A stretch of 40,521 nucleotides of DNA from Comamonadaceae bacterium 2PF. GTDB lineage: Bacteria > Pseudomonadota > Gammaproteobacteria > Burkholderiales > Burkholderiaceae_C. Location: NCBI GenBank assembly GCA_005502875.1, contig SCMV01000035.1:1-40521 (forward strand), in the 5' to 3' direction. The first letter of the stretch is position 1, and each line of letters opens with the position of its first letter. Position numbers and translations under genes: made by a program. Shown here one piece after another: positions 8,589 through 16,969 of this stretch. The notes under the pieces were generated by a model that worked only from the letters and a program-made list of their open reading frames with translations, had not been told where the DNA came from and searched no databases.

Positions 8589-10569
8589 CGATCGCCCCCC
8601 GCAACCACTGACGCACGGTCAACGCGCCTGTGCGTGACAGGTGGTTGTCGTCGGCATAGAGCACCCCCGCCGAGCTTTGCACGTTGCACAACACCTGGTC
8701 GCAAAGGTGGCTGCCCAGGTCAACCACCTGAACTCGGTCTTTGGGCAGGCTGGCTTTCGCAAGAAGCTCTCGGAGTTCGCGCTGGCGAGCCTGATGTTCT
8801 TGCACGGTAACTGGCACCGACATCCTCATGTCGAACTGGTGCTTCATCGCCAAGGCCCTGGGAACGTCGTACTGCTGCTCAGGGATGTGGGCCACCAGGG
8901 TGATGCGTCGCCCCTCGAGTTCAGCGACGGTTCGCTCGATCGCCCGCACGAAAACCCGACGGTTTTCGGCATAGCTCTTCTCGAGGCTTTGGTCATCGGT
9001 GATGAAAATGTTGCCCTGATGGAACTGGCCGAACCTCGTGCCCAGCAGCGCGGAAGTCCAGCGACTCACCCAGACAACATCTTTGATTTCAGGGTTCGAC
9101 TTCAGGTATGCCACCGCAGCTTTGGCGAATTCCTCGCATCGGGGATCCTGCTGACGAACGCCTAACAGGGGAAAGCAGCCGCTGTGCGTGAGCACCACGC
9201 CTTGCTTGCCCCCATCCTTGCCCAGTTGATCAAGGCCCGGAGCCAGCGCGTCGCCAAAACTGTCACCCCACAAGGCATAACTGGGATTGATCAGTGTGCC
9301 CGACGGGTCAGCCGCCTGGCCCATTTCACAAGCGAGACCCTGCGTGACCTTGGACGGCTCCACCCTGTCACACCTTGCACGCAGCGGGTTCACGTCCAGG
9401 GCTGCGCGTGCCAACTCCTGAGCCACTGGATCCCAGCGCTGAGGCAAGCCGTGCGTGAGTTGCAGGCTCACTGCCCACACCACAGCCGCCACCGCCGACG
9501 CACCCACGAGCGACACAACCCTGGGACGGCTCCACCTGACCGCACCCAGCATGCCGCGTGGCGGGCTTTCAATCCACCGCCAACTCATCCATGACACCAG
9601 CCACAGAACCAAGCCGTAAGCCAGCAACTCGAACAGCTCAAGGTCTCTGAACAGGACGTACCTCGCCAGCACCAGCAAAGGCCAGTGCCACAGGTACATC
9701 GAATACGACACCCGGCCGATGTGCTGCAAAAAGCCGTTGGCCAAGGCACGCTGCGCCCAGCCATGCGGTTGAGGGCTCACCCCTGCTGCGAGCACCAGCG
9801 CGGTACCCAAACACGGCAGCATCGCCTGCCAACCGGGGTAGCCTTGAGGCGCAGGCATGCCGAACATGCACAGCAGCAACAGCGCCACACCTGGGTACGC
9901 CAGCCAGCGCTGCCCGCGCTGCAACCAGCCCCAGTGCGGCGCCGCCAGCGCCAGGCAGGCGCCGATGGACAACTCCCACCAACGAGACATGGGCAAGTAA
10001 AAAGCCCAATCAGGGCGGAACCAGCCGGCCCACGTCGACCAGGCAAACGACAGCACACCCAAACCACTCAGCAGGCGCAGTCGCGACGCCAATGTCCAGC
10101 TCCGCGACCACATCATCAGAATCGGGAACAGCAGGTAAAACTGCTCCTCGACCCCGAGGGACCAGGTGTGCAGCAGCGGCTTGAGTTCCGAGGCCGGGTC
10201 AAAGTAGCCCGCCTTGAAGTGGAAGTACAAGTTGGACGCAGACAAGACCGTGGCCAACACACTTTGGCCGTATGCCTTGAGGTCCACAGGCGCCAGGACC
10301 ACGGCAAAAATCGCGCTCATGACGGCCAGCATGAACACCATGGCAGGCCACAGGCGGCGAAAGCGCTGCACATAGAACTCGGACAACGCGAAGGCGCCCT
10401 TGGTCAGGGATTGGTCAATGGTGCCTGCGATCAGGAAGCCCGAAATGACGAAGAACACGTCCACGCCGACGTAGCCGCCCACCAGCGGGGTTCCCCCCAC
10501 GTGAAACAGCACGACTGGCAAGATCGCCAGCGCCCTCAGTCCATCGATGTCCGGTCGATGCGCGCTCAT
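8578..10569 (-). CDS. Acyltransferase-3 / SGNH fusion (OafA-like)
   Basis: A 663-residue fusion. The N-terminal acyltransferase-3 domain shows RPDIDGLRALAILPVVLFHVG, GVDVFFVISGFLIAG, RFRRLWPAMVF, HTWSLGVEEQFYLLFP and VSYSMYLWHWPLL. The C-terminal SGNH domain has GDSFGDAL (serine near 437) and a closing DDNH box. It matches the fusion at 3302-5191 in architecture, and some stretches match at nucleotide level (compare 5048-5090 with 10440-10482), so the two are paralogues with probably different acceptors. The ATG at 10569 begins the family motif. A GTG at 10587 forming a GTGA overlap with the upstream gene is equally possible. Predicted to O-acylate the exopolysaccharide at the inner membrane. 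Confidence 0.9.
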   Translation of the reverse strand: MSAHRPDIDGLRALAILPVVLFHVGGTPLVGGYVGVDVFFVISGFLIAGTIDQSLTKGAFALSEFYVQRFRRLWPAMVFMLAVMSAIFAVVLAPVDLKAYGQSVLATVLSASNLYFHFKAGYFDPASELKPLLHTWSLGVEEQFYLLFPILMMWSRSWTLASRLRLLSGLGVLSFAWSTWAGWFRPDWAFYLPMSRWWELSIGACLALAAPHWGWLQRGQRWLAYPGVALLLLCMFGMPAPQGYPGWQAMLPCLGTALVLAAGVSPQPHGWAQRALANGFLQHIGRVSYSMYLWHWPLLVLARYVLFRDLELFELLAYGLVLWLVSWMSWRWIESPPRGMLGAVRWSRPRVVSLVGASAVAAVVWAVSLQLTHGLPQRWDPVAQELARAALDVNPLRARCDRVEPSKVTQGLACEMGQAADPSGTLINPSYALWGDSFGDALAPGLDQLGKDGGKQGVVLTHSGCFPLLGVRQQDPRCEEFAKAAVAYLKSNPEIKDVVWVSRWTSALLGTRFGQFHQGNIFITDDQSLEKSYAENRRVFVRAIERTVAELEGRRITLVAHIPEQQYDVPRALAMKHQFDMRMSVPVTVQEHQARQRELRELLAKASLPKDRVQVVDLGSHLCDQVLCNVQSSAGVLYADDNHLSRTGALTVRQWLRGAIDGV

Positions 10570-10583
10570 GCTGGTCGCCCCGC

Positions 10584-11246
10584 TCACCAGTACCGCTCGA
10601 AGCGGTACTCGCCCTCGGCACGCTCGCGCAACACCTTGGCAGGCACACCAGCGATCACGGCGTTGGTCGCCTGCAGTCGCTTGGTGACCACTGCACCCAT
10701 GCCAACCATGCACCCATCGCCAACGCCTGAGCCGGGCACGAAACGAACCGCAGAGCCCAGGTAGCAGCGCTCACCGATGTGGATGTCACGCTCCACCGCA
10801 CTGGCCCCATGCGTCAAGAAGTGGGACTGGTATCCGGCGACCCAGGTTCCGGCACCGATGCGGACCTCGCCCACCACGTCAAAGATGTGGCTGTCATTGA
10901 TCAGCGCAGCTTCTCCGACCACCAGGCGACGTGCGTACCCCATGTGCGCCTGGGAAGGGTCGGCAACCGCTTCACCACACTCGAAGCGATTCCAGCGACC
11001 AATGAACACCTTGTCCGCCAACTCCACTGCGAAGGGCCCGATGAAAGAAGTGCCGCGGCGGATGACAACCCCCTGGCCGCACTTGAACCGCTGAACGGCG
11101 ATGATCACGCCCCACGCGATTCGCGCAGACGGGTGAATGTCCGCGCCAAACACCCACACCAGCAGGCTTCGGCGAACGATGGCAAATGGGAGCCAAGCAA
11201 CACCATAGGCAGCGAGCTTGAGGAGCTTTCGCCCGATTCCACTCAT
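10584..11246 (-). CDS. Hexapeptide-repeat acyltransferase
   Basis: A 220-residue protein with left-handed beta-helix (LbH, hexapeptide) repeats from about residue 40 on, such as ADIHPSARIAWGV, IGAGTWVAGYQ, IGERCYLGSAVRFVPG and VGDGCMVGMGAVVTK, ending in the classic ViaGVPAKVLRER. A His in the FLTHG segment is a plausible catalytic base. Such enzymes (LacA/WcaF/maltose-acetyltransferase-like) use acetyl-CoA to O- or N-acetylate sugars in the cytoplasm. This gives the operon a cytosolic acyl-transfer step besides its membrane ones. An N-terminal amphipathic or hydrophobic stretch (LLKLAAYGVAWLPFAIV) may tether it to the membrane. The ATG at 11246 overlaps the upstream stop (ATGA). Confidence 0.87.
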   Translation of the reverse strand: MSGIGRKLLKLAAYGVAWLPFAIVRRSLLVWVFGADIHPSARIAWGVIIAVQRFKCGQGVVIRRGTSFIGPFAVELADKVFIGRWNRFECGEAVADPSQAHMGYARRLVVGEAALINDSHIFDVVGEVRIGAGTWVAGYQSHFLTHGASAVERDIHIGERCYLGSAVRFVPGSGVGDGCMVGMGAVVTKRLQATNAVIAGVPAKVLRERAEGEYRFERYW

Positions 11247-12364
11247 GTGTTGTCCCCTTGCGGGCAGCGGACGCTCGATGCGTTCACAGGTCTGACGGCA
11301 CGCCTCATTTTTTTCGTCAAAGTGTCTTCCAGCCAACGTTGAGACAAGTGCGACACCAACAGGGTTGGCGCCAAGGAAAGGGCAAAAAACCAGAACTGAG
11401 CACCATCACCCACTGCATCGGTCAGACCAACGCGCGACATCGCGTGCTTGACCAGCGCCATCACAATGGTTTGCCACAGGTACAAGCTGAAGCTGATGGT
11501 GCCCAACCATTGAAGGGTGGGGCTCTTGAGCCAGCGGCTCACGGTGCCTGCTTGCAGCAAGATGCCTCCCATGCCCAAATATGCAAATCCGATGCCAAGG
11601 CTCAGGTACGACAGCGCGACGCAAGACACCCACAGAGGCTGGTCCGGCAAGTGGCTCACGCTCCAGGGCAAGTCCCAGCGCTCAAAGGCCTCGTACCAGG
11701 CCAACAGCGCCAACGAAAGCCAAAGACCGGGTCTGGACATGGCCTTTTGCACGAGGGGAGCCGCCTCAGCAGGGGGACGCCACACCAACGCCAGCCCAAC
11801 CAGGAAACAGGCCGCACGCAGGTGGGTGAGGATCAGACCGACCACCAGCGCGATCAGGATGGCCCTGGCCATCGGCCCTGGCATCCAACGGTTGAGCAGC
11901 GCATGGACCACGAACAAGCCGTAGAAGGCGAACTCGTAGCTGATGGACCATGCTGCCGGATGGATCAGTGGGATGGGCAAAAGCGGGGGCAACGCAAACA
12001 GGTTCGCCACCCAGACCTCCAACGAAGGCCTGGGCACCCCCTTGAACACCGACAGGACCGCGATCACCGACACCGTGACCCACAACACTGGGTAAATTCG
12101 GGTGACGCGGTTCCATGCAAAGTCGAACAGGGTGGGAGACGATCGGAACGATTGCAGGATGACCACACCACTGATGCAGAAAAACAGCTCCACCCCGAAC
12201 TCAAGGCACCTGAGAACGTGATCGAGTGCATCGGCGGCGAGCCCCTGAGGGCGGTCCAAACCCGAATTGGCAACGTGGAACAAAAAAAGGGCAAAAGCCA
12301 GCGCGCCCCTCAAGCCATGAAGGGTGGTTGACCTGGCCAAGGGGGGCGCAAGCGGCTGGGTCAC
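11243..12364 (-). CDS. Acyltransferase-3 family protein
   Basis: A 373-residue polytopic protein. Acyltransferase-3 motifs are LHGLRGALAFALFLFHV, GVELFFCISGVVIL, WNRVTRIYPVLWV, AAWSISYEFAFYGLF and ISFSLYLWQTIV. The C-terminal tail is basic (LTKKMRRAV). The GTG start at 12364 is well supported: a GGAGGG ribosome-binding site lies 7 bases upstream, and it overlaps the preceding stop by 4 bases (GTGA). It lacks an SGNH domain. It follows directly after another acyltransferase-3 gene but has clearly different loop sequences, so it is not a recent duplicate. Predicted to acylate a sugar of the EPS repeat unit; substrate unknown. Confidence 0.87.
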   Translation of the reverse strand: MTQPLAPPLARSTTLHGLRGALAFALFLFHVANSGLDRPQGLAADALDHVLRCLEFGVELFFCISGVVILQSFRSSPTLFDFAWNRVTRIYPVLWVTVSVIAVLSVFKGVPRPSLEVWVANLFALPPLLPIPLIHPAAWSISYEFAFYGLFVVHALLNRWMPGPMARAILIALVVGLILTHLRAACFLVGLALVWRPPAEAAPLVQKAMSRPGLWLSLALLAWYEAFERWDLPWSVSHLPDQPLWVSCVALSYLSLGIGFAYLGMGGILLQAGTVSRWLKSPTLQWLGTISFSLYLWQTIVMALVKHAMSRVGLTDAVGDGAQFWFFALSLAPTLLVSHLSQRWLEDTLTKKMRRAVRPVNASSVRCPQGDNT

Positions 12365-13458
12365 GCCAACGCCCTCCGCTTCCAGCCCGTGCGCAGCAGC
12401 GCACGCCTGCATGGCGCCTCCACCCAGCGCTGCACCACCTCAGCCAGAACAAGGGCCAACGCCAGCGCCAGCAACCCAAGCGCGACCGATCCAAAGACGT
12501 CCAGGTTCAGAGGCCCGTGACCGGCTTTCGCGGCCAGGCGCAAGCCTCCTTGCACCACGTACATTTCCACCAGCGCGTGGGTCATGTAGAGGCTGTAGGA
12601 GACCCTGCCAAGCCACACGCTGACCGGACTTGACAGCCCCCATGCGCCCGCTTGATTGGTCAAGGCCCACATCAGCATGGCCGGGCAGGCCAGCACGGCC
12701 AGCTCGGGCCAGGGCCCCGCCAGCACGAGGCACGTCAGGACGGGCGCAAGGCACAACCAGGATGAGCCCCAACGTGGCTGCGTGCAACACAGCATGCCGG
12801 CCAGGAACAAAGGCAGGGCTCGCAACATCAGAAGGCCGCCGTTGGTGGGGTGGGCGTCGTGACCATCAACGAGCGCGTACAACGCCAGCGGCACGGCACA
12901 ACACGCCCAAACAGCCCAACGCCCAGACACCGCACCGAGTCGTTGAAGAAGCCAGGCCAGCAATGGGAAGACAAGGTAGGCGTGCCACTCGGCACTGATC
13001 GACCACGCAGGGTAGTTCCAGCTGCGGGACTCGATCCAGGGCCCGTGCAGCATCAACAGCGATTTGACGAAGGCATCTGCGCTGTAGCGACCGTCTTCCA
13101 CCAGCCAGAGAGCCTCGTGATCAGGCATGCGCATGAAGCCCGGCAACATGAGCAACAGGGCCAGCAGGTGCACCGGGTAGAGCCGGGCAAACCTTGCTTT
13201 CATGAACCCCCAGCATGCGCCCACCTCGATTCGATGCGCGAAGACCTGCCGGTAGACGTGCATCATGACAAAGCCGCTCATGACGAAGAACATGTCCACC
13301 GTCCACCATGCCCCGCTCAGCCAGGCTTTGATGGGTGCGAGGGCCGAGCCAGGCGTCGTCAACGGAGCGGCCAGGTGATAAGCCGCCACATACAGGGCCA
13401 GCCAGCCCCGCAATCCGTCCAGGGCGTGAATGCGCTGAACCCCTTCACCCCCGCTCAT
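12361..13458 (-). CDS. Acyltransferase-3 family protein
   Basis: A 365-residue membrane protein. Motifs are IHALDGLRGWLALYVAAYHL, TVDMFFVMSGFVMMHVY, KARFARLYPVHLLALLLML, AWSISAEWHAYLVFPLLAWLLQ and VSYSLYMTHALVEMYV, with about 10 spans and a basic C-terminus (RRALLRTGWKRRALA). No SGNH domain. The ATG at 13458 lies 14 bases inside the end of the GT4 gene and is preceded by GGAG at about 10 bases. An earlier in-frame ATG at 13485 is possible. It is the first acyltransferase of the operon in transcription order. Family function is O-acylation of glycans; the acyl donor and acceptor are not readable from sequence. Confidence 0.87.
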   Translation of the reverse strand: MSGGEGVQRIHALDGLRGWLALYVAAYHLAAPLTTPGSALAPIKAWLSGAWWTVDMFFVMSGFVMMHVYRQVFAHRIEVGACWGFMKARFARLYPVHLLALLLMLPGFMRMPDHEALWLVEDGRYSADAFVKSLLMLHGPWIESRSWNYPAWSISAEWHAYLVFPLLAWLLQRLGAVSGRWAVWACCAVPLALYALVDGHDAHPTNGGLLMLRALPLFLAGMLCCTQPRWGSSWLCLAPVLTCLVLAGPWPELAVLACPAMLMWALTNQAGAWGLSSPVSVWLGRVSYSLYMTHALVEMYVVQGGLRLAAKAGHGPLNLDVFGSVALGLLALALALVLAEVVQRWVEAPCRRALLRTGWKRRALA

Positions 13459-14620
13459 GTCGCCAGGACTCCATGGCCTTGTCATACACCTGCCGGGTTC
13501 GGTCTCCGATCTCTGTCCAACTGCCACCGCCGCCTGCGGCGTCAGGAGAAGGCCGCGTGAGGCAGGCTTCTTCGATGGCGGCTGCCAGGGCCGCGACGTC
13601 TTCGCTGGGCACCAGCCGGCCTTCCTGGCCGTCCAACATGTCTTCCTTGAAGACGCCGACAGCGCTGGCGATCATCCAGCGTCGAAGCGATTTGGTCAGG
13701 TAATACACGCCGCTGGCGTCGATCTGTCGGTATGGAAAGACCAGGCTGTCGGCCACGGCAAAGAGGTCGGCCATCTCCTCGTCCGAAAGGCGGCGAGGGA
13801 CCCACTCCACAACGCCGTCGAGTTGCAGTTCACTCGCCTGGCGCTGCAATGGCTCGATGTCCATGCGAGGACGCCCGGCAACGATCAACCTCAAACTGGA
13901 TTTGATCTCTTGCGGCAGAGTGGCCATCGCACTCAGGATCACATCAACGCCTTTGTAGGGCTTGATCTCGCCGAACAAAACCAGGGTGTAGCGTCCCCGA
14001 TCCTCATGGAAGGCCGATGTGGCCGCGGCTGGCGGCGCCACTTTCAGTGCGAGGGGGCCATGGCGAACCACATCGATCTTGCTGGCGGGCAGGCCACGCG
14101 CCACCAGGTTGGCGCGCCCTGCCTGCGTGTGCACGATGAGGCGGTCCGACGACCACAGGGGTTGATCGAAGCCATTGTTGTGAAAGGTCGAGATCTTTTC
14201 ACCGTTGAAGGGCACTGTGTCGTGCACGGTGAGAACAACCGGAGACCAGCGACGAAGCTGCCGGATGAACCATGCGTCGATTTTCGGCAGCACCGCCCAC
14301 TGGAAATGGACCACATCAGGGCGACGCCTCCAGACCTTGAACAAAAGCTGGCTCAAGCCCCAGATGTGCGAAACACCCTTGAGCGCAAGACGCAATTTCT
14401 CGGGCAAGAAATCAAGCCCGTCCACCCAGCGGTAGAAGTACGGGTCAACGAATTCAGCCTCGATTTCTGCCTGGTCTCCCTTTCGCAGCGGTCGCGTGGC
14501 CCATTGCGGCAACACGTTGTGAGCAACCAAGCCTTGCGTGAGCGCACCATCGTACGGACCCGTGAACAGGGAAGGGTCCACCAGCATCACGCGCATGTTT
14601 GAAGCCATGGTGTCGCTCAC
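13445..14620 (-). CDS. Glycosyltransferase family 4 (GT-B)
   Basis: A 391-residue GT-B glycosyltransferase. The N-terminal acceptor half contains DVVHFQWAVLPKIDAW and SPVVLTVHDTVPFNG. The C-terminal nucleotide-sugar half contains YTLVLFGEIKPYKGVDVIL and the donor-site region SLVFPYRQIDASGVYYLT, where the usual GT4 EGFGL-type sequence is replaced by IDASGVYYL. It is cytoplasmic or peripheral at the inner membrane and extends the lipid-linked repeat unit. A GTG start at 14620 overlaps the EpsG-like stop (GTGA). In-frame ATGs at 14608 and 14596 are alternatives. The linkage made is unknown. Confidence 0.85.
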   Translation of the reverse strand: MSDTMASNMRVMLVDPSLFTGPYDGALTQGLVAHNVLPQWATRPLRKGDQAEIEAEFVDPYFYRWVDGLDFLPEKLRLALKGVSHIWGLSQLLFKVWRRRPDVVHFQWAVLPKIDAWFIRQLRRWSPVVLTVHDTVPFNGEKISTFHNNGFDQPLWSSDRLIVHTQAGRANLVARGLPASKIDVVRHGPLALKVAPPAAATSAFHEDRGRYTLVLFGEIKPYKGVDVILSAMATLPQEIKSSLRLIVAGRPRMDIEPLQRQASELQLDGVVEWVPRRLSDEEMADLFAVADSLVFPYRQIDASGVYYLTKSLRRWMIASAVGVFKEDMLDGQEGRLVPSEDVAALAAAIEEACLTRPSPDAAGGGGSWTEIGDRTRQVYDKAMESWRHERG

Positions 14621-15531
14621 GCGTCGTTCATGACCAGCCCGGCAACCGCCACCGGGTCTCGACCAATCGCCTGCACGAGCGCTTTGAGCGCCGGCTTGGG
14701 CGTCATGCCCTTGCGTCCGACCAGCAAAGCCGCGCCCGACTTGGCGGCAACCACGCGCGCATCCGCTCCCAATTCATGCGCTGGGGTGTCGACGATCACG
14801 AAATCGTATTGAGCCAACGCCTCGTTGATCACCGCATCCATGGTCACCGACTGCAGCAACTCCAGCGGGTTGGGCGGCACGATCCCTGCCGACAGGGCGT
14901 GCAGTGCAGGAAAAGACTTCAAAGGTCGCTCAGGCCGCAGCCCGGTGCGTCCCGCCAAGATGGCGGTCAACCCCCTGTCCGGATCCACCCGCAGCATCTT
15001 GTGAATCCGGGGCCTGCGCAGGTTGGCATCGATCAGCAACGTGCGTGCACCCATCTGACTGAAGCTCAAAGCCAGGTTGGCAGCAAAGAACGAACAACCC
15101 GCGCCGCTTTCCGCGCCAAGAACCGCAAGGGCTCGCTTGGCTGAGCGCGGGTTGAGCACGCCCATGATCAGCTGACTGCGCAAGTCGCGAAACACCTCCG
15201 ACGCCTGCGACATCGGGTCGGTCGCCACCACCAGTTCCTGGCAAATCGGTTCGCGCGCATCGGCCATCGGGTAGGCAAACTGCTTGGAAAGGGCCCAGAG
15301 CACCTCACCCTCGCTGACCATCTTCAAGGCGACAGCCGCCTCGCCAAAGCGCAGGCCTGTCTTGCGCTGGTGCTCGCCAATTTGGGCCAGCTGCTCTTCA
15401 GACAAGCGCCTGACGCTCTGCAGGTACGCGCCGATCGAGCGCTCTTCATTGGCTGGTGCCGCCAAGGGCCGCTCGTTGGACGGCAGACCGCGCGATGGAG
15501 GCAAGGCGAGGGATTCAGACATGTCGGCCAT
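14617..15531 (-). CDS. epsG: EpsG-type chain-length kinase-like ATPase with altered Walker A
   Basis: A 304-residue protein with the architecture of the EpsG/BY-kinase-like partner of chain-length proteins. Residues about 32-92 resemble the GspE/MshE N-terminal domain (RRLSEEQLAQIG, GLRFGEAAVAL). A MinD-like P-loop domain follows, with TLLIDANLRRP (Walker A-prime, near 164) and YDFVIVDTP (Walker B, near 242). The P-loop reads GAESGAGCS, so Cys146 (TGT) occupies the position of the invariant Walker A lysine. As far as I recall, EpsG relatives often carry Arg there. The C-terminus ends VAGLVMNDA with no tyrosine cluster, so autophosphorylation of the classical BY-kinase type is unlikely. It starts 3 bases after the EpsF-like stop. 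Confidence 0.85.
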   Translation of the reverse strand: MADMSESLALPPSRGLPSNERPLAAPANEERSIGAYLQSVRRLSEEQLAQIGEHQRKTGLRFGEAAVALKMVSEGEVLWALSKQFAYPMADAREPICQELVVATDPMSQASEVFRDLRSQLIMGVLNPRSAKRALAVLGAESGAGCSFFAANLALSFSQMGARTLLIDANLRRPRIHKMLRVDPDRGLTAILAGRTGLRPERPLKSFPALHALSAGIVPPNPLELLQSVTMDAVINEALAQYDFVIVDTPAHELGADARVVAAKSGAALLVGRKGMTPKPALKALVQAIGRDPVAVAGLVMNDA

Positions 15532-15534
15532 TCT

Positions 15535-16959
15535 TCAGCGAGGCAGGTGAAGGAAGGAGGCCGGCACGGTCAACGCGGGGCTCACTGCGCCGGATTTTTT
15601 AGCGATCGAAGCCACGTGAGACAACTCCGCCAGCAAGGGAATGTTCAGGTCGACTTCCACGTCCCTTCGGGTCAGCAGGCGAGGGGAGATGAGCTCCCGC
15701 ACGAACGCGGCAACCATGGCCAAAATCGCACCACCCAGGACGCCCAACGAGATGTTCCGCAGCAAGGACGGCGATGAGGCCCCCGCTGGCACCGAAGCAG
15801 CCTTGACCACTGTGACATTGGTTTGCGTGTTCTGACTTTCAAGGTCCACCTGGCTCATCCGGGCCTGGACCGCATCCAGGGCTTTTTGGGCACTGCTGAC
15901 GTCCTTGATGAGGATCGACGCCTGGTCCTGTTTTGACTTGAGATCCTGGATGCGGCGGCGCTGTTCATTGACTGCTTGCTGCAACTGAACCAACTTGGCC
16001 CGATTGATGGCACCGGTCACGTTCAACCCACTCGAGACGCGCGCAGACTCTGCCGCGATGCGTCCTTTGAGTTGTGCCACGTTGGCTGTCACGGCCTTGA
16101 GCTCAGGGTACTCAGCTCCATACCTCTGCATGAGCTCTTCTCGGCGAGCCTCTTGCCGAGCGAGCTCGGAGGTCAGCGCCGTCACCAGTTGGTTGTTGAG
16201 GATCTCCTGGGCATTGCCTGTCTGCGTTGACGTCAGTTGCTGCCTTGCAGCCGCCTCCGACGTGAGCGCCTGCAGCGCCACCATCTGAGAGTTGAGTTCC
16301 GCCAGCCTGGCACCTTCGATGTCCATGCGTTCATCGGTCGGAACAATGCCGTTTTGCTCCTGGTAGTCACGGACCTTCTTCTGCGCAGCGTCAAGTTGGC
16401 GCTTGAGGGCCTCAGCACGCTGCTCGAAGAAGGCTCGGTACTGCTTGGCAGGCTCGACACGCATGTCCAGGGTCAAATCAACATACGCCTGCACCACGGC
16501 ATTCGCCATCGCAGCGGCCATTTCCGGGCTGCGAGACGAGAACGACACCTGGATGACACTGGACTCGCGGCTCGGCTTGACCACAAGGTCTCGCCGCATG
16601 ACATCGGCTTGCCAAGCCTGTCGGTCGCCCACCCCACCGGTTGCCGCCTGCCATTGCTCCTTGAACGCATCGCTGGCGTCGAGCCCAGTGGCCCTGATGG
16701 CGCGCTTGATGACCCGCTCGCTTGCAATCAAATCGGTCTGCGTGGCGATGAATCCCGTGGCGACCACGCCAGGCAGCACCACACCAGCCATGGGATCGAC
16801 CGCCGCAGGCTTGCCGTCAACGTGGATGGCAGCAGAGGCGACGTAGGTCTTGGGCGTCACCAAGGTGATGACGATCACGGCCAACAGGACGAACGAGAAA
16901 ACGCCCAGCGCCAAGCGGCGTCTGGCAAAAATCATGGCGAGCAGTTGGTGAATCGTCAT
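15535..16959 (-). CDS. epsF: EpsF-type chain-length determinant protein (Wzz-like)
   Basis: About 474 residues. A cytoplasmic N-terminus (MTIHQLLAMIFARRR) is followed by TM1 (LALGVFSFVLLAVIVITLV), a long periplasmic domain with predicted coiled-coil helices (about 170-380, Q/E/A-rich), TM2 (ISLGVLGGAILAMVAAFV), and a short cytoplasmic tail (LTRRDVEVDLNIPLLAELS) of the Wzz/GumC form. The segment GVVLPGVVATGFIATQTDLIASERV matches the EpsF subgroup. It is predicted to set polymer length and bridge synthesis to export, working with the EpsG-like ATPase encoded next. ATG 16959 is chosen for fit to the family N-terminus; a GTG at 16983 would overlap the upstream gene by 14 bases. Confidence 0.87.
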   Translation of the reverse strand: MTIHQLLAMIFARRRLALGVFSFVLLAVIVITLVTPKTYVASAAIHVDGKPAAVDPMAGVVLPGVVATGFIATQTDLIASERVIKRAIRATGLDASDAFKEQWQAATGGVGDRQAWQADVMRRDLVVKPSRESSVIQVSFSSRSPEMAAAMANAVVQAYVDLTLDMRVEPAKQYRAFFEQRAEALKRQLDAAQKKVRDYQEQNGIVPTDERMDIEGARLAELNSQMVALQALTSEAAARQQLTSTQTGNAQEILNNQLVTALTSELARQEARREELMQRYGAEYPELKAVTANVAQLKGRIAAESARVSSGLNVTGAINRAKLVQLQQAVNEQRRRIQDLKSKQDQASILIKDVSSAQKALDAVQARMSQVDLESQNTQTNVTVVKAASVPAGASSPSLLRNISLGVLGGAILAMVAAFVRELISPRLLTRRDVEVDLNIPLLAELSHVASIAKKSGAVSPALTVPASFLHLPR

Positions 16960-16969
16960 GCTGTCTGAC

